Source: an uncultured Modestobacter sp.
GTDB taxonomy: Bacteria > Actinomycetota > Actinomycetes > Mycobacteriales > Geodermatophilaceae
NCBI RefSeq assembly: GCF_947486615.1
Contig: NZ_CANKUD010000003.1
Coordinates: 434,001 to 498,000 of the forward strand
Length of the DNA stretch: 64,000 nt
Direction of reading: 5' to 3'
Made by a program: the position numbers and the translations under genes. This document shows positions 7,940 through 17,555 of this stretch, piece by piece. Under the pieces are notes generated by a model. It made no database searches. It was not told the DNA's origin and saw only the letters and a program-made list of their open reading frames with translations. Within the stretch, counting starts at the first letter, position 1; every line of letters begins with the position of its first letter.

Positions 7940-9544
7940 TCAGAAGGTGAAGCGGGCCACGCTCCCCCGCAGGTCGTCGGCCATCCGGGACAGCTCGTCC
8001 ACCGCCTGCCGGGTCTGCCCCAGCGAGTGGGTCGTGGACGACGCCGCCGCCGAGACCCCGGTGATGTTCGTGGCGATCTCCGTCGACCCGCCGGCGGCCT
8101 CCTGGACCGAGCGCGACATCTCGTTGGTGGTCGCGGTCTGCTCCTCCACCGCGGAGGCGATGGTCAGCTGGAAGTCGTTGATCGAGCCGATCACCGTGGA
8201 GATGCCGCCGATCGCGTCGATCGCCTTCGCCGTGTCGCCCTGGATCGCCTCCACCCGCCGCGCGATGTCCTCGGTCGCCCGGGCCGTCTCCTGCGCCAGC
8301 TCCTTGACCTCGTTCGCGACGACGGCGAAGCCCTTGCCGGCCTCACCCGCCCGCGCCGCCTCGATCGTGGCGTTCAGCGCCAGCAGGTTCGTCTGCTCCG
8401 CGATGCTCGTGATCGTCTTCACCACCGCACCGATCTCCTTCGAGCTGGCCCCCAGCTCGGTGATCGTCCGGGTGGTCGCCTCCGCCTCGGACACCGCCTG
8501 GGCCGCCACCCGCGCCGCCTCGTTCGCGTTCTGGCTGATCTCCCGGATCGAGGCACCCATCTCCTCGGCGCCGGCCGCCACCGTCGCCACGTTGCGGGAC
8601 ACCTCCTCCGCCGCCGCCGACACCACACCCGACTGCGCCGACGTCTCCTCCGCCGAGGTGGAGATCCGGGCCGAGGACGCCGACAGCTCCCGGGACGAGG
8701 CGGACACCGCGTCGGCCGAGGAGACCACCGAGGCCATGACCGACCGCAGCTCGGCCATCGCGCCGTCCAGCGCCGCCGCCGTCCGGCCCACCTCGTCACC
8801 GGTGGTGACGTCCGCCCGGCGGGTCAGGTCCCCGGCGGCGAGCCCCTCGGCGGTGTGCTGCACCCGGCGCAGCGAGCCGGTGATCCGGCGGGCCACCAGG
8901 ACGCCGAAGCCCAGGGCCACGGCGGCGCCGGCCGCGATGACCGCCACCAGCAGCCAGCGGGTGTCGCCGTAGGAGTCCCGCGCCTCGGCCGCACTGGCCG
9001 CGGCCGCCTCCTGCCGCAGCACCGACAGCTGGTCCAGGTCGGCGATGATCGACTCGGCGATCGGGGCGACGACCGTGTCGCGCATCTGCGACCAGGCGGC
9101 CAGGTCGCCGGAGTCGGCGAGCTCGTCCAGCGGCGGCATCGCCGCCTTGTACCGGTTCAGCTCGCCCAGCGCGTGGTCGATCAGCGCCCGGCTCTCCGCC
9201 TGCGGCTGGGTGGCCAGGTAGTGCGACGCGGCCAGGGCCAGGCCCTCGTAGGCGGCCTGCCGGTCGCCCATGTACGTCTGCTTGGCGGCCGAGTCGGTGG
9301 CCACGGCGTAGTTCACCGAGGACAGCCGCAGCGCGTACAGCTGCCCGCGCACCTCCGCGACGTCCACGGTGCCGACGAGCTCGTCCTGGTACATGCCCTC
9401 GGTCCGGTCGGCCGACCGGCCCAGCGTGTGCAGCCCGACCAGGCCGACGCCGACGGCGACGAGCACCGCCACGCTCACCGCCGCGACGATCTTGGCCATG
9501 ATCCCGCGGTCGCGGAGCCGGGCGAGGACGGACGGTGCGCTCAC
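7940..9544 (-). CDS. Methyl-accepting chemotaxis protein (mcp copy 1)
   Basis: 534 residues, GTG start at 9544 with GGAGG upstream. Membrane segment about 16-38; extracellular four-helix-type sensor about 39-190, not of Cache type; second membrane segment about 195-217; HAMP about 218-270; cytoplasmic signalling domain to the C-terminus. The hairpin tip is recognisable ([20 protein letters not shown], then [18 protein letters not shown]), the CheA/CheW-binding region. No CheR-tethering pentapeptide ends the protein (it ends ARFTF). The ligand is unknown. Its signalling domain is almost identical to those of the two receptors upstream, while the sensor domains differ. Confidence 0.93.
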   Translation of the reverse strand: MSAPSVLARLRDRGIMAKIVAAVSVAVLVAVGVGLVGLHTLGRSADRTEGMYQDELVGTVDVAEVRGQLYALRLSSVNYAVATDSAAKQTYMGDRQAAYEGLALAASHYLATQPQAESRALIDHALGELNRYKAAMPPLDELADSGDLAAWSQMRDTVVAPIAESIIADLDQLSVLRQEAAAASAAEARDSYGDTRWLLVAVIAAGAAVALGFGVLVARRITGSLRRVQHTAEGLAAGDLTRRADVTTGDEVGRTAAALDGAMAELRSVMASVVSSADAVSASSRELSASSARISTSAEETSAQSGVVSAAAEEVSRNVATVAAGAEEMGASIREISQNANEAARVAAQAVSEAEATTRTITELGASSKEIGAVVKTITSIAEQTNLLALNATIEAARAGEAGKGFAVVANEVKELAQETARATEDIARRVEAIQGDTAKAIDAIGGISTVIGSINDFQLTIASAVEEQTATTNEMSRSVQEAAGGSTEIATNITGVSAAASSTTHSLGQTRQAVDELSRMADDLRGSVARFTF

Positions 9545-9718
9545 GGTGATGCCTCCAGGCTGGGACGGGTGTGACCGGTGGTGCGATCCAGATCATCGGA
9601 GAGCGGAAGAGTCGTCGATCGCCATTCTCGTGCGTGTCGCGGAAATGGCGGGCAGATCGCGCGACGACCATTTCGCGGAGCACATTTGTCGACAGGGGCG
9701 ACGCCACACGCCGAACAC

Positions 9719-9759
9719 GACGCGGCCGCCGCCCCCGGGGAGGGGACGACGGCCGCGTC
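9719..9759. terminator. GC-rich hairpin after mcp copy 2
   Basis: Perfect 10-bp stem GACGCGGCCG/CGGCCGCGTC around a C/G-rich loop, 20 bp past the mcp stop at 9780. The interior is nearly the same as that of the hairpin after glpD (38709-38740). Confidence 0.6.
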
Positions 9760-9779
9760 GAGTCGCCGGCGTGGGCCTG

Positions 9780-11387
9780 TCAGAAGGAGAAGCGCGCGAC
9801 GCTCCCCCGCAGGTCGCTGGCCATCCGGGACAGCTCGTCCACGGCCTGCCGGGTCTGCCCCAGCGCCTGGGTGGTCGAGGACGCCGCCGCCGACACCCCG
9901 GTGATGTTGGTGGCGATCTCGGTGGACCCGCCGGCGGCCTCCTGCACCGACCGGGACATCTCGTTGGTCGTGGCGGTCTGCTCCTCCACCGCGGAGGCGA
10001 TGGTCAGCTGGAAGTCGTTGATCGAGCCGATGATCTCCGAGATCCGGCCGATCGCCGACACCGCACCACCGGTGTCACCCTGGATGGCCTCGACCCGGCG
10101 GGCGATGTCCTCGGTGGCCCGGGCGGTCTCCTGGGCCAGCTCCTTGACCTCGTTCGCGACCACCGCGAAGCCCTTGCCCGCCTCACCGGCCCGCGCCGCC
10201 TCGATCGTGGCGTTCAGCGCCAGCAGGTTGGTCTGCTCCGCGATGCTCGTGATGGTCTTGACCACGGCCCCGATCTCCTGCGACGAGACGCCGAGCTTGG
10301 TGATGGTCTGCGTGGTCGTCTCGGCCTCGGTCACCGCCTGGGCGGCGACCCGGGCGGCCTCGTTGGCGTTCTGGCTGATCTCCCGGATGGAGGCACCCAT
10401 CTCCTCCGCGCCGGCGGCCACGGTCGCGACGTTGCGGGACACCTCGCTCGCAGCGTTGGACACGACGCCGGACTGCGCCGAGGTCTCCTCCGCCGAGGCC
10501 GAGATCTGCGCGGAGGACGCCGACAGCTCCTCCGAGGCCGCGGCGACCGCGTCGGAGGAGGCGACCACCGAGGCCATCACCGACCGCAGGTTCTCGACCG
10601 CGGCGTCCAGCGCCTGGCCCATCTGGCCCATCTCGTCGCGGGTGGTGAGCCCGCTGCTGCGGGTCAGGTCGCCCTCCGCCAGCCCCTGGACGACGTCGCG
10701 CACCCGGCCGGTGGCGCGGGCGATCGCCGAGGCGACGAAGAAGCCGAGACCCAGGGCGAGCGCGACGCCGCCGACGATCAACAGGATCGAGGTGGTGCGC
10801 TGGGACTCGTAGTCCGCCCGGATCGTCCCGGCGGCCGCCAGCGCCTCCTCGGCCTCGATGTCGCGCAGCGCCTTGATGTCGGCGGTGGCCTGCTCGACGA
10901 TGGGCCCCGACTGGCTGGCGTTCGTGCTGATCCAGCCCTGGAAGTCCTGGTTCTGCGCCAGCGGCACGAGCACGTCCTGCTGCAGCGACACGTACTCGCC
11001 CATCGACACCTCGATCTCGTCGAGGACGGCGAGCTTGTCCGGGTTCGCCGTCCCCTCCCGGTAGGTCGCCAGCGCGGCGGCGAAGTCGGCGGCGAGGGTG
11101 TCGACGTTCGTCACCGCGGCTGCGGTGTCGGCCGCGAGGATGGTGTCGCGGATGTTGACCCGCATGTCCCCCACGATGCCGTCCATGTCCGCCGCCGCGG
11201 CGACGCCCAGCAGGTTGTCCTGGTACAGGGCCCCGGCCGCATCTGCCGCGTTGCCGAGGGCGGCCAGCCCGGTCACGCCGATGCCGGCCGCCACGACGCC
11301 GGCGACACCGACGGTGGCCAGCACCTTGGTCCGGACACTGCGGTCTCCCCACCAGGAAGCGGGACGGGCCAGCGAGTTTCGGGACAT
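9780..11387 (-). CDS. Methyl-accepting chemotaxis protein (mcp copy 2)
   Basis: 535 residues from the ATG at 11387, which has AGGAGAAG upstream; longer reading to 11549 adds only non-homologous residues. Membrane segment about 20-40, four-helix-type periplasmic sensor about 41-195, second membrane segment about 198-220, HAMP, then the canonical signalling domain with [15 protein letters not shown] and [15 protein letters not shown]. It would relay ligand occupancy to CheA through CheW. The sensor part is unlike copy 1. A 325-bp non-coding leader precedes it. It ends ARFSF without a CheR-docking tail. Confidence 0.93.
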   Translation of the reverse strand: MSRNSLARPASWWGDRSVRTKVLATVGVAGVVAAGIGVTGLAALGNAADAAGALYQDNLLGVAAAADMDGIVGDMRVNIRDTILAADTAAAVTNVDTLAADFAAALATYREGTANPDKLAVLDEIEVSMGEYVSLQQDVLVPLAQNQDFQGWISTNASQSGPIVEQATADIKALRDIEAEEALAAAGTIRADYESQRTTSILLIVGGVALALGLGFFVASAIARATGRVRDVVQGLAEGDLTRSSGLTTRDEMGQMGQALDAAVENLRSVMASVVASSDAVAAASEELSASSAQISASAEETSAQSGVVSNAASEVSRNVATVAAGAEEMGASIREISQNANEAARVAAQAVTEAETTTQTITKLGVSSQEIGAVVKTITSIAEQTNLLALNATIEAARAGEAGKGFAVVANEVKELAQETARATEDIARRVEAIQGDTGGAVSAIGRISEIIGSINDFQLTIASAVEEQTATTNEMSRSVQEAAGGSTEIATNITGVSAAASSTTQALGQTRQAVDELSRMASDLRGSVARFSF

Positions 11388-11712
11388 GGTCTTCTCCTGA
11401 GGGAGTGGAGCAGCAGAGGGGGATGAACGGGAGAACGGGCCGACCGGCCGCTCTCCACCCGAACCAGCAACTGCGGGAATGGGCGTTACCGGAACCATGG
11501 TGTCGGATGCGAGAACGCTCCGTGTCGTTGTGCAGGACGTGTCGTGCACAACCGGGGAAATGGCACGACGACCGGTTCAGGACGTCTGCTTGTCGACATC
11601 GAGAGGACCACTCACCGAGGTTCGATGAATGGTCGCGGAACGGCGACGGCCGCCTCACCCCGGATCGACGGGAGAGACGGCCGGACCGTCGGACGGGCAG
11701 ACCCGCCGGAGT
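11388..11712 (-). promoter_or_regulatory. 325-bp non-coding upstream region of mcp copy 2
   Basis: No supported gene. It holds the ribosome site AGGAG just before the mcp, a TGTCGACAA element at 11590-11598 (minus-strand reading) also found before mcp copy 1 and cheA, and a CCATTCCCGCAGTT stretch (minus strand, about 11468-11482) that recurs as CCATTCCCACAGTT above the mcp remnant. A promoter is likely here but I cannot place -10/-35 boxes confidently. Confidence 0.4.
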
Positions 11713-11989
11713 TCACCAGGTGAAGGTGGCCACGCTGCGGCGCAGGTCGCTGGCCATCCGGGACAGCTCGTCCACGGCCTGCCGGGTCTGCCCCAGCGAC
11801 TGCGTCGTCGAGGACGCCGCCGCCGACACCCCGGTGATGTTGGTGGCGATCTCCGTCGATCCGCCGGCGGCCTCCTGCACCGACCGGGACATCTCGTTCG
11901 TGGTGGCGGTCTGCTCCTCCACCGCACTGGCGATGGTCAGCTGGAAGTCGTTGATCGAGCCGATGATCTCCGAGATCCGGCCGATCGCC
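11713..11989 (-). pseudogene. Remnant of a methyl-accepting chemotaxis gene (last ~91 codons only)
   Basis: The last about 91 codons of an mcp signalling domain, from [10 protein letters not shown] to the stop, closely match the 3' ends of the receptors on either side. Homology stops abruptly at about 11989; upstream there is no sensor, membrane segment, HAMP or receptor tip, and the open frame to 12135 is low-complexity. Sequence beyond the breakpoint (12007-12024) resembles the leader of mcp copy 2, so an entire 5' coding part appears to have been deleted while leader and 3' end remain. It cannot encode a working receptor. Confidence 0.78.
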
Positions 11990-12108
11990 CCGGCGGAAAG
12001 GCGTCGAGGAACTGTGGGAATGGTCCGGGAACGGCCACGGCCGCCACCTCGCCCGGGGAAGGGGGCGGGGCAGCGGCCGGGGGTCGGGGGGTGCTGCGTG
12101 TCCGGTGG

Positions 12109-12139
12109 CCCCGTGCCCCGCCGGTGGCGGGGCACGGGG
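12109..12139. terminator. Hairpin after mcp copy 3
   Basis: Perfect 14-bp stem CCCCGTGCCCCGCC/GGCGGGGCACGGGG with loop GGT, immediately downstream of the mcp stop at 12145 on the minus strand. Confidence 0.7.
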
Positions 12140-12144
12140 TCAGC

Positions 12145-13752
12145 TCAGTAGCTGAAGCGGGACACCGAGGTGCGCAGGTCGCTGGCCATCCGGGACAGCT
12201 CGTCGACCGCCTGCCGGGTCTGCCCGAGCGCCTGGGTGGTCGAGGAGGCCGCGGTCGAGACACCGGTGATGTTGGTGGCGATCTCGGTGGACCCGCCGGC
12301 GGCCTCCTGGACCGACCGGGACATCTCGTTGGTCGTGGCGGTCTGCTCCTCCACCGCGGAGGCGATGGTCAGCTGGAAGTCGTTGATCGAGCCGATGATC
12401 TCCGAGATCCGGCCGATCGCCGACACCGCGCCACCGGTGTCACCCTGGATGGCCTCGACCCGTCGGGCGATGTCCTCGGTGGCCCGGGCGGTCTCCTGGG
12501 CCAGCTCCTTGACCTCGTTGGCGACGACGGCGAAGCCCTTGCCCGCCTCACCGGCCCGGGCCGCCTCGATCGTGGCGTTGAGCGCCAGCAGGTTGGTCTG
12601 CTCGGCGATCGAGGTGATGGCCTTGACGACCGCGCCGATCTCCTGGGACGACGTCCCCAGCTTCTGGATGGTCTCGGTGGTGGTCTGCGCCTCGCCGACG
12701 GCCTGGGCCGCGACCCGGGTGGCCTCGTTGACGCTCTGGCTGATCTCCCGGATGGCCGAGCTCATCTCGTCGGCGCCGGCCGCGACCGTGGCCACGTTGC
12801 GGGACACCTCGTCGGCGGCGGCCGAGACCACACCGGACTGCGCGGAGGTCTCCTCGGCCGAGGCCGAGATCTGCGCCGAGGACGCCGACAGCTGCTCGGA
12901 GGCGGCGGCGACCGCGTCGGAGGAGGCGACGACGGAGGCCATCACCGAGCGGAGGTTCTCCTGCGCCTCGGCCAGCGACAGCGCCATCTGGCCGATCTCG
13001 TCCCGGTCGCGGACCTCGGGGGCGACGGTGAGGTCACCGTCGGCCATGGCCTGGACCGAGGCCTGCACCGAGCGCACGGTGGCGAGGATGCGGCGGACGA
13101 CCAGGAAGGCCAGGAGGGCGGCGACGACGATCGCGGTCAGCGACACGGTGAGGAGCAGGGTGACGGTGCTGCTGGCCTCCTCGGCGGCGGCCTCGTTGCG
13201 GTCGGCGGCCAGCTCGGACTGGGCGATGCCCTCCTCCTCCAGGCCGTCGGCGATGTCGTCGAAGAAGGGCTGCAGGGTGTTGCGGACGAGCTGGCTGTAG
13301 CCGGCGATGTCACCGGTCGCGCCCAGCGGGAAGGCGGTGCTGGTCAGCGTCTGCAGCAGACCGGCCCGCGCGTCCAGGTACTTGTCCATGGCGGCCTGGT
13401 TGACGATGAAGGGCTCGTACTCCGCCAGACCCGCCTCCACGTCGGCCTGCTTCTCCTCCATCTGACCGATCAGCTCCTGCTGACGGGCGGTGTCGGAGAA
13501 GGCGTACTCGAGCACCCGGGCGCGGTGGGCGGCGGTGGCGCGCTGGACGGCGGAGAGCGAGTTCAGCGGCTTGAGGTTCTCCGTGTAGATGGCCTGCTCG
13601 GCCGCGCGCATGTCGTCGATGCGGGTGATGGCCAGCGCGTTCGTGCCGAGGACGACGACGGCGAGCAGGGTGATGACCGCACCGATCTTGACGCCGATCG
13701 GTCGGTCGGCGAACCACCCGAGCCGCCGGGAGGGGGAAGCGACACTGCTCAT
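12145..13752 (-). CDS. Methyl-accepting chemotaxis protein (mcp copy 3)
   Basis: 535 residues from the ATG at 13752 (AGGAG upstream). Membrane segment about 23-43, four-helix-type sensor about 44-195 with an acidic helix, second membrane segment about 203-225, HAMP with [10 protein letters not shown], then the signalling domain with [15 protein letters not shown] and [15 protein letters not shown]. It lies just after cheW, separated by a hairpin (13857-13883). Differences from copies 1 and 2 are concentrated in the sensor half; the tip region is essentially shared. Ligand unknown; ends SRFSY, with no docking pentapeptide. Confidence 0.93.
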   Translation of the reverse strand: MSSVASPSRRLGWFADRPIGVKIGAVITLLAVVVLGTNALAITRIDDMRAAEQAIYTENLKPLNSLSAVQRATAAHRARVLEYAFSDTARQQELIGQMEEKQADVEAGLAEYEPFIVNQAAMDKYLDARAGLLQTLTSTAFPLGATGDIAGYSQLVRNTLQPFFDDIADGLEEEGIAQSELAADRNEAAAEEASSTVTLLLTVSLTAIVVAALLAFLVVRRILATVRSVQASVQAMADGDLTVAPEVRDRDEIGQMALSLAEAQENLRSVMASVVASSDAVAAASEQLSASSAQISASAEETSAQSGVVSAAADEVSRNVATVAAGADEMSSAIREISQSVNEATRVAAQAVGEAQTTTETIQKLGTSSQEIGAVVKAITSIAEQTNLLALNATIEAARAGEAGKGFAVVANEVKELAQETARATEDIARRVEAIQGDTGGAVSAIGRISEIIGSINDFQLTIASAVEEQTATTNEMSRSVQEAAGGSTEIATNITGVSTAASSTTQALGQTRQAVDELSRMASDLRTSVSRFSY

Positions 13753-13856
13753 TCTGGGTCTCCTGTGGGGGGTGCGGAGCGGGCGGGACGGGTGGCCCGG
13801 TCCGCGGCTCGAGTGGTGAGCGGGTTGGGCCCCGGGGCGCGGCCCCGGGTGGTGCT

Positions 13857-13883
13857 GCCCCGCTGCCGTGGTGGCAGCGGGGC
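13857..13883. terminator. Hairpin after cheW
   Basis: 11-bp stem GCCCCGCTGCC/GGCAGCGGGGC with loop GTGGT, directly after the cheW stop on the minus strand and before mcp copy 3. It may terminate or attenuate the cheA-cheW transcript. Confidence 0.6.
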
Positions 13884-13889
13884 CGGTGT

Positions 13890-14342
13890 TCACGTGCCGA
13901 CGGCGCGGTTGACGTCGAGGGCGAGCAGCAGCTGGCCGGAGAGCTTGTAGGCCCCGCGGATCAGCTCACGGGCAGCGCCGTCCAGGGTGTCCGGCGGGGC
14001 CTCGAAGTCGCGGACGTCGACGTCGACGACGTCGGCGATGCTGTCGACCAGCAGGCTGACCGCCTCGCCGTGCAGCCGGACGACGATGACGACGGGCTGC
14101 TCGGCCTCCGGGCGGGCCGGCCGGCCGAGCCGCTCGCGCAGCTCGATGGCGGTGACGACCTGGCCGCGGAGGTTGATCAGCCCGGCGACGGCCGGCGGGG
14201 CCAGCGGCACCCGGGTGATGCTCTGGCTGCGCAGCACCTCCTGGACGTGCTCGACCTCCACGCCGTAGAGGTCGCCGTCCAGCCAGAAGGTGGCCAGCTG
14301 GCTGGTGGCCGGCACGGTCCGGGCCTCGGTGGCGGTGCTCAT
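13890..14342 (-). CDS. cheW: Chemotaxis scaffold protein CheW
   Basis: 150 residues, a single CheW domain of two SH3-like subdomains. Conserved segments include [22 protein letters not shown] near the start in pattern, the [15 protein letters not shown] core (the GLINLRG motif is the family hallmark) and [11 protein letters not shown]. It couples receptors to CheA in the polar array. Start ATG at 14342 is one base downstream of the cheA stop, so the two are almost certainly co-translated. Confidence 0.95.
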   Translation of the reverse strand: MSTATEARTVPATSQLATFWLDGDLYGVEVEHVQEVLRSQSITRVPLAPPAVAGLINLRGQVVTAIELRERLGRPARPEAEQPVVIVVRLHGEAVSLLVDSIADVVDVDVRDFEAPPDTLDGAARELIRGAYKLSGQLLLALDVNRAVGT

Positions 14343-14343
14343 G

Positions 14344-16800
14344 TCAGACCTCCATCAGGGGGGCGGGGGAACCGGCGCCGTCGAAGGCGAAGGCGTCGGG
14401 GGAGGGGAGTGCGACCGGGGCCGTCGTGTAGAAGGCCGGGTCGGCGGCGAGGATCGCGGCCCGGACGTCGAGCAGCTCGGTCACCCGGTCGCCGATGACG
14501 GCCGAGCCCAGCAGGCCCAGGTCGTCGATGTCGCTCTGCACCGCGGCCTCGCCGTCGACGATGTCGAGGATCTCGTCGACCACGATGGCCACGCTGCGGC
14601 CGTGGTCGGCGTACACGATGACCTCGAGGGTCTCCCGGTCGGTCTCGCCGAAGGCACCCAGGTGCCGGTCGAGCCGGACGATCGGCAGGATCGCGCCGCG
14701 GTACTGCACCACCTCGCGGGAGCCGACCCGCTCGACGGTCTCGCTGCGCACCTGCTCCAGCCGGGTGACGGTGTCCAGCGGGATGGCGACCCGCCGGCCA
14801 CCACCGATGGCCGCCAGCAGCATCCGCTGCCGCTCCTGGGCCGCGATGGCGACGGAGGCGGCGACCCGGCTCTCCTGGCGCTCCGCGGACTCCGCCCGCA
14901 GGGCCCGGCGGGCCAGCGCCTGGACGTCGAGGATCAGCGCCACGGCGCCGTCGCCCAGCACGGTCGCGCCGGAGTAGAGGCCGATCGACTTGAGCTGGCC
15001 GCTGACGGCCTTGACGACGATCTCCTCGGTGTTGATGACCCGGTCCACGACCAGGCCGAACCGGCGGCCCTCCGACCGCAGGACGGCGATGACGACGTGC
15101 CCGTCGTGCCGGTCCGAGGGCAGGCCGAGCACCTCGGCCAGGTGCACCAGCGGCAGCAGCTCGCCGCGCAGCCGGTAGACCGACGCGCCACCGACCTCCT
15201 CGACCGCGGCGGCCGCCTTCTCGGCGTCCAGGGCGACGAGCTCCTGCAGGCTGATCTGCGGGATGGCATAGCGGTCGCCGGCGCACTCGATGGTCAGCGC
15301 CGGGACGATCGCCAGGGTCAGCGGGATGCGCAGCCGCATGCAGGTGCCGCGGCCGACCGTGGACTCGACCTCGATGGTGCCGCCGATGCCCTCGATGTTG
15401 GTCTTCACCACGTCCATGCCGACCCCGCGGCCGGAGACGTTGGTGACCGCGGCGGCGGTGGAGAAGCCGGGCTGGAAGATCAGCTGCAGCAGGTCCTGCG
15501 GGCTCATCCGGCTCATCGCCTCGGCGGTGATGATGCCCTTCTCGACGGCCTTGGCGCCGATCTTGGCCGGGTCGATGCCTGCACCGTCGTCGGCGACCTC
15601 CACCACGACCTGGCCGCTCTCGTGCCGCGAGCGCAGCGTCAGCACGCCCTCGGGGGACTTGCCGGCGGCGATGCGGCCGGCGGTGTTCTCGATGCCGTGG
15701 TCGACGGAGTTGCGGACCAGGTGGGTCAACGGGTCCTTGACCGCCTCGAGGAGGGTCTTGTCCAGCTCGGTGTCCTTGCCCTCCATCTCCAGCCGGATGT
15801 TCTTCTGCAGCTGCAGGCCGAGGTCGCGGACGACGCGGGGGAGCTTGGACCAGATGTGGTCGATCGGCTGCATGCGCGTCTTCATCGCGCTCTCCTGCAG
15901 CTCGCTGGCGATCAGGTTCAGCCGCTGGGAGGCGCGGATCAGGTCCTGGTCGTTCTGCCGGCCGACGTACTGGACGATCTGGTTGCGGGTCAGCACCAGC
16001 TCACCGACCAGCAGCATCAGGTTGTCCAGCAGGTCGACGTCGACGCGGATGGTGCTGTCGGCGACGCCGCGGCCCTTGGGCTGGGCCTCCGGGGTGCCCG
16101 GCTCGGGGGCGAGCGCCGCGGGGGCGGCGGGCGCGGTCGGCACGGGGACCTCCTGGGGGATCTCGGGCTGGGGGATCTCGGCGGTGGGCGCCGGGGCGGC
16201 GGCCGGGGGAGTGGGCGCGGCGATCTGCTCGACCGCGGGAACGGGGGCCGGCGAGGGGACGGCGGCCTTGGCGCGGGAGGCCCGCTTGGCCGGGGCCCGC
16301 TTCGCGGCCGGCTTCTTCACCGGCGCGGGCGGCGCCTCGGCCACCGGCTCGGCCACGGCCACCGGCTCGGCCACGGCCACCTCGACGACCGGCTCGGCTG
16401 CCGGCGCAGCGGGGGCGTCCTCGAGGGCGCTGGCGAGCACCGCCACGGTCTCGGCGACCGCCACCGAGCCCTCGCCCCCGCTGGCCTCGATCTCGGCCAG
16501 CAGCGCGCGGATGGTGTCGGTCATCAGCAGCAGCGCACTGGTGCGCGCCGGGGTGAGGTCCAGGGCGCCGTCCCGCAGCCGGGAGAGGAGGTTCTCCCCG
16601 ACGTGCGCGACCTCCTCGAGCCGGTTGAAGGCCAGGAAGCCACTGGTGCCCTTGATGGTGTGGATCGTCCGGAAGACGCTCGAGAGCCGGTCCCGCGAAC
16701 GGGGGTCCTGCTCCAGGGCCACCAGGTCCTGGTCCAGCTGATCGAGGTTCTCGTGGCTCTCCACGAGGAACTCCTCGACGATGTCGTCCAGACCTTCCAC
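14344..16800 (-). CDS. cheA: Chemotaxis histidine kinase CheA with two C-terminal CheW-like domains
   Basis: 818 residues, GTG start at 16800. P1 Hpt domain with phosphoacceptor His47 in HTIKGT; long Ala/Pro/Glu-rich linker (about 130-240) including tandem EPVAVAEPVA-type repeats, with no obvious P2 CheY-binding domain; P3 dimerisation helices; P4 ATPase with LVRNSVDHGIEN, VADDGAGID and GRGVGMDVVKTNI; P5 CheW-like domain; then a second CheW-like domain (about 640-790) with VQYRGAILPIVRLD. Autophosphorylation feeds CheY and CheB. First gene of the minus-strand che block, with cheW 1 bp downstream. Confidence 0.95.
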   Translation of the reverse strand: MEGLDDIVEEFLVESHENLDQLDQDLVALEQDPRSRDRLSSVFRTIHTIKGTSGFLAFNRLEEVAHVGENLLSRLRDGALDLTPARTSALLLMTDTIRALLAEIEASGGEGSVAVAETVAVLASALEDAPAAPAAEPVVEVAVAEPVAVAEPVAEAPPAPVKKPAAKRAPAKRASRAKAAVPSPAPVPAVEQIAAPTPPAAAPAPTAEIPQPEIPQEVPVPTAPAAPAALAPEPGTPEAQPKGRGVADSTIRVDVDLLDNLMLLVGELVLTRNQIVQYVGRQNDQDLIRASQRLNLIASELQESAMKTRMQPIDHIWSKLPRVVRDLGLQLQKNIRLEMEGKDTELDKTLLEAVKDPLTHLVRNSVDHGIENTAGRIAAGKSPEGVLTLRSRHESGQVVVEVADDGAGIDPAKIGAKAVEKGIITAEAMSRMSPQDLLQLIFQPGFSTAAAVTNVSGRGVGMDVVKTNIEGIGGTIEVESTVGRGTCMRLRIPLTLAIVPALTIECAGDRYAIPQISLQELVALDAEKAAAAVEEVGGASVYRLRGELLPLVHLAEVLGLPSDRHDGHVVIAVLRSEGRRFGLVVDRVINTEEIVVKAVSGQLKSIGLYSGATVLGDGAVALILDVQALARRALRAESAERQESRVAASVAIAAQERQRMLLAAIGGGRRVAIPLDTVTRLEQVRSETVERVGSREVVQYRGAILPIVRLDRHLGAFGETDRETLEVIVYADHGRSVAIVVDEILDIVDGEAAVQSDIDDLGLLGSAVIGDRVTELLDVRAAILAADPAFYTTAPVALPSPDAFAFDGAGSPAPLMEV

Positions 16801-17040
16801 GCCTGCCTCTTCCCCTTGGTGCGCCGTCCGGGCCTGCCCCGCACAGTGATGGCTTCATCGGCGCGATCGGAGTCACCTGAAGGTGAGATCCGGGCTCGCG
16901 TCCGCCTTTTCTGAATTGGTCCGTCATGGCCCGAGAATGGTCATTCGGGGTCATGTCGACAATTCACGCAGGTCACCGTCCGACCAGGTCAGCGCGTGTG
17001 ACTGCAGCGTGATCTGACTGATCGGCAGAGGCACGGACGA
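16801..17040 (-). promoter_or_regulatory. Upstream region of cheA
   Basis: No supported gene between the usp terminator and cheA. On the minus strand it contains TTGTCGACA (16954-16962) and CCATTCTCGG (16931-16940), both resembling elements before the mcp genes, and CGCCGATGAA about 60 bases before the start, which loosely recalls a flagellar sigma factor -10 box (GCCGATAA). The promoter assignment is tentative. Confidence 0.35.
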
Positions 17041-17075
17041 CTGTGACCGCCGGCCCGGCGGGCCGACGGTCACAG
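17041..17075. terminator. Hairpin after the universal stress protein gene
   Basis: CTGTGACCGCCGGCCCG pairs with CGGGCCGACGGTCACAG, a 17-bp stem with one wobble and a very short loop, about 50 bp past the usp stop at 17127 on the minus strand. Confidence 0.6.
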
Positions 17076-17126
17076 TGGGGGAGAAAGGGCGGGAACGGCC
17101 TGGTGAGGCCGGTGGGACTCCCGGGT

Positions 17127-17555
17127 TCAGGAAGTCGGCGGCGGGCTCTTGACGGCCAGGATCGGGCAGTCGACCTCCAGCAGGATGCGCTGGGCCGCCG
17201 ACCCCATGAGCAGCTTGCCGACCGGCGTGCGCCGGCGGACACCGATGACCAGCAGCTCGGCCCCGGTCTCCGCCACCACGGCGGACAGCTCCTCGGCGAC
17301 GTCCTGGCCGTGCACCGGCTGGCGCACCTCGAACGGAACGCCGGCGGCGGCCAGCTCCTCGTGCAGCCGGCGCAGCGCGTCGCCCTGCAGGAACTCCTCG
17401 TCGACGAGCGCGTCACCGCGGGAGGTGTTGACCACCACCAGCCGGGCCGCCCGCTGCCGGGCCTCGCGCAGGCCGTGCTGCAGGGCGGCCTGCCCCCGGG
17501 GGTTGGGGACCATGCCCACCACGACGACGGCCACGGGCCGCTCCTCTCCGGTCAC
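17127..17555 (-). CDS. Universal stress protein (UspA family)
   Basis: 142 residues, one Usp domain. The N-terminal strand [11 protein letters not shown], helix with [16 protein letters not shown], and the C-terminal nucleotide-loop region [23 protein letters not shown] followed by PILAVK show the fold; the usual G-2x-G-9x-G(S/T) loop is only partly kept (MGS present, earlier glycines replaced), so ATP binding is uncertain. The GTG at 17555 overlaps the upstream tctA frame by 4 bp; a GTG at 17534 with GGAGAGGAG before it is an equally good start. TctA-Usp pairs are common in actinobacteria. Confidence 0.82.
   Translation of the reverse strand: MTGEERPVAVVVVGMVPNPRGQAALQHGLREARQRAARLVVVNTSRGDALVDEEFLQGDALRRLHEELAAAGVPFEVRQPVHGQDVAEELSAVVAETGAELLVIGVRRRTPVGKLLMGSAAQRILLEVDCPILAVKSPPPTS

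Noticed and set aside
16320-16400. Tandem short repeats in DNA (GGCCACCGGCTCGGCC-type)
   Set aside because: They encode the repetitive Ala/Val/Glu/Pro linker of CheA, so are explained by coding sequence, not by a mobile or CRISPR-like repeat.
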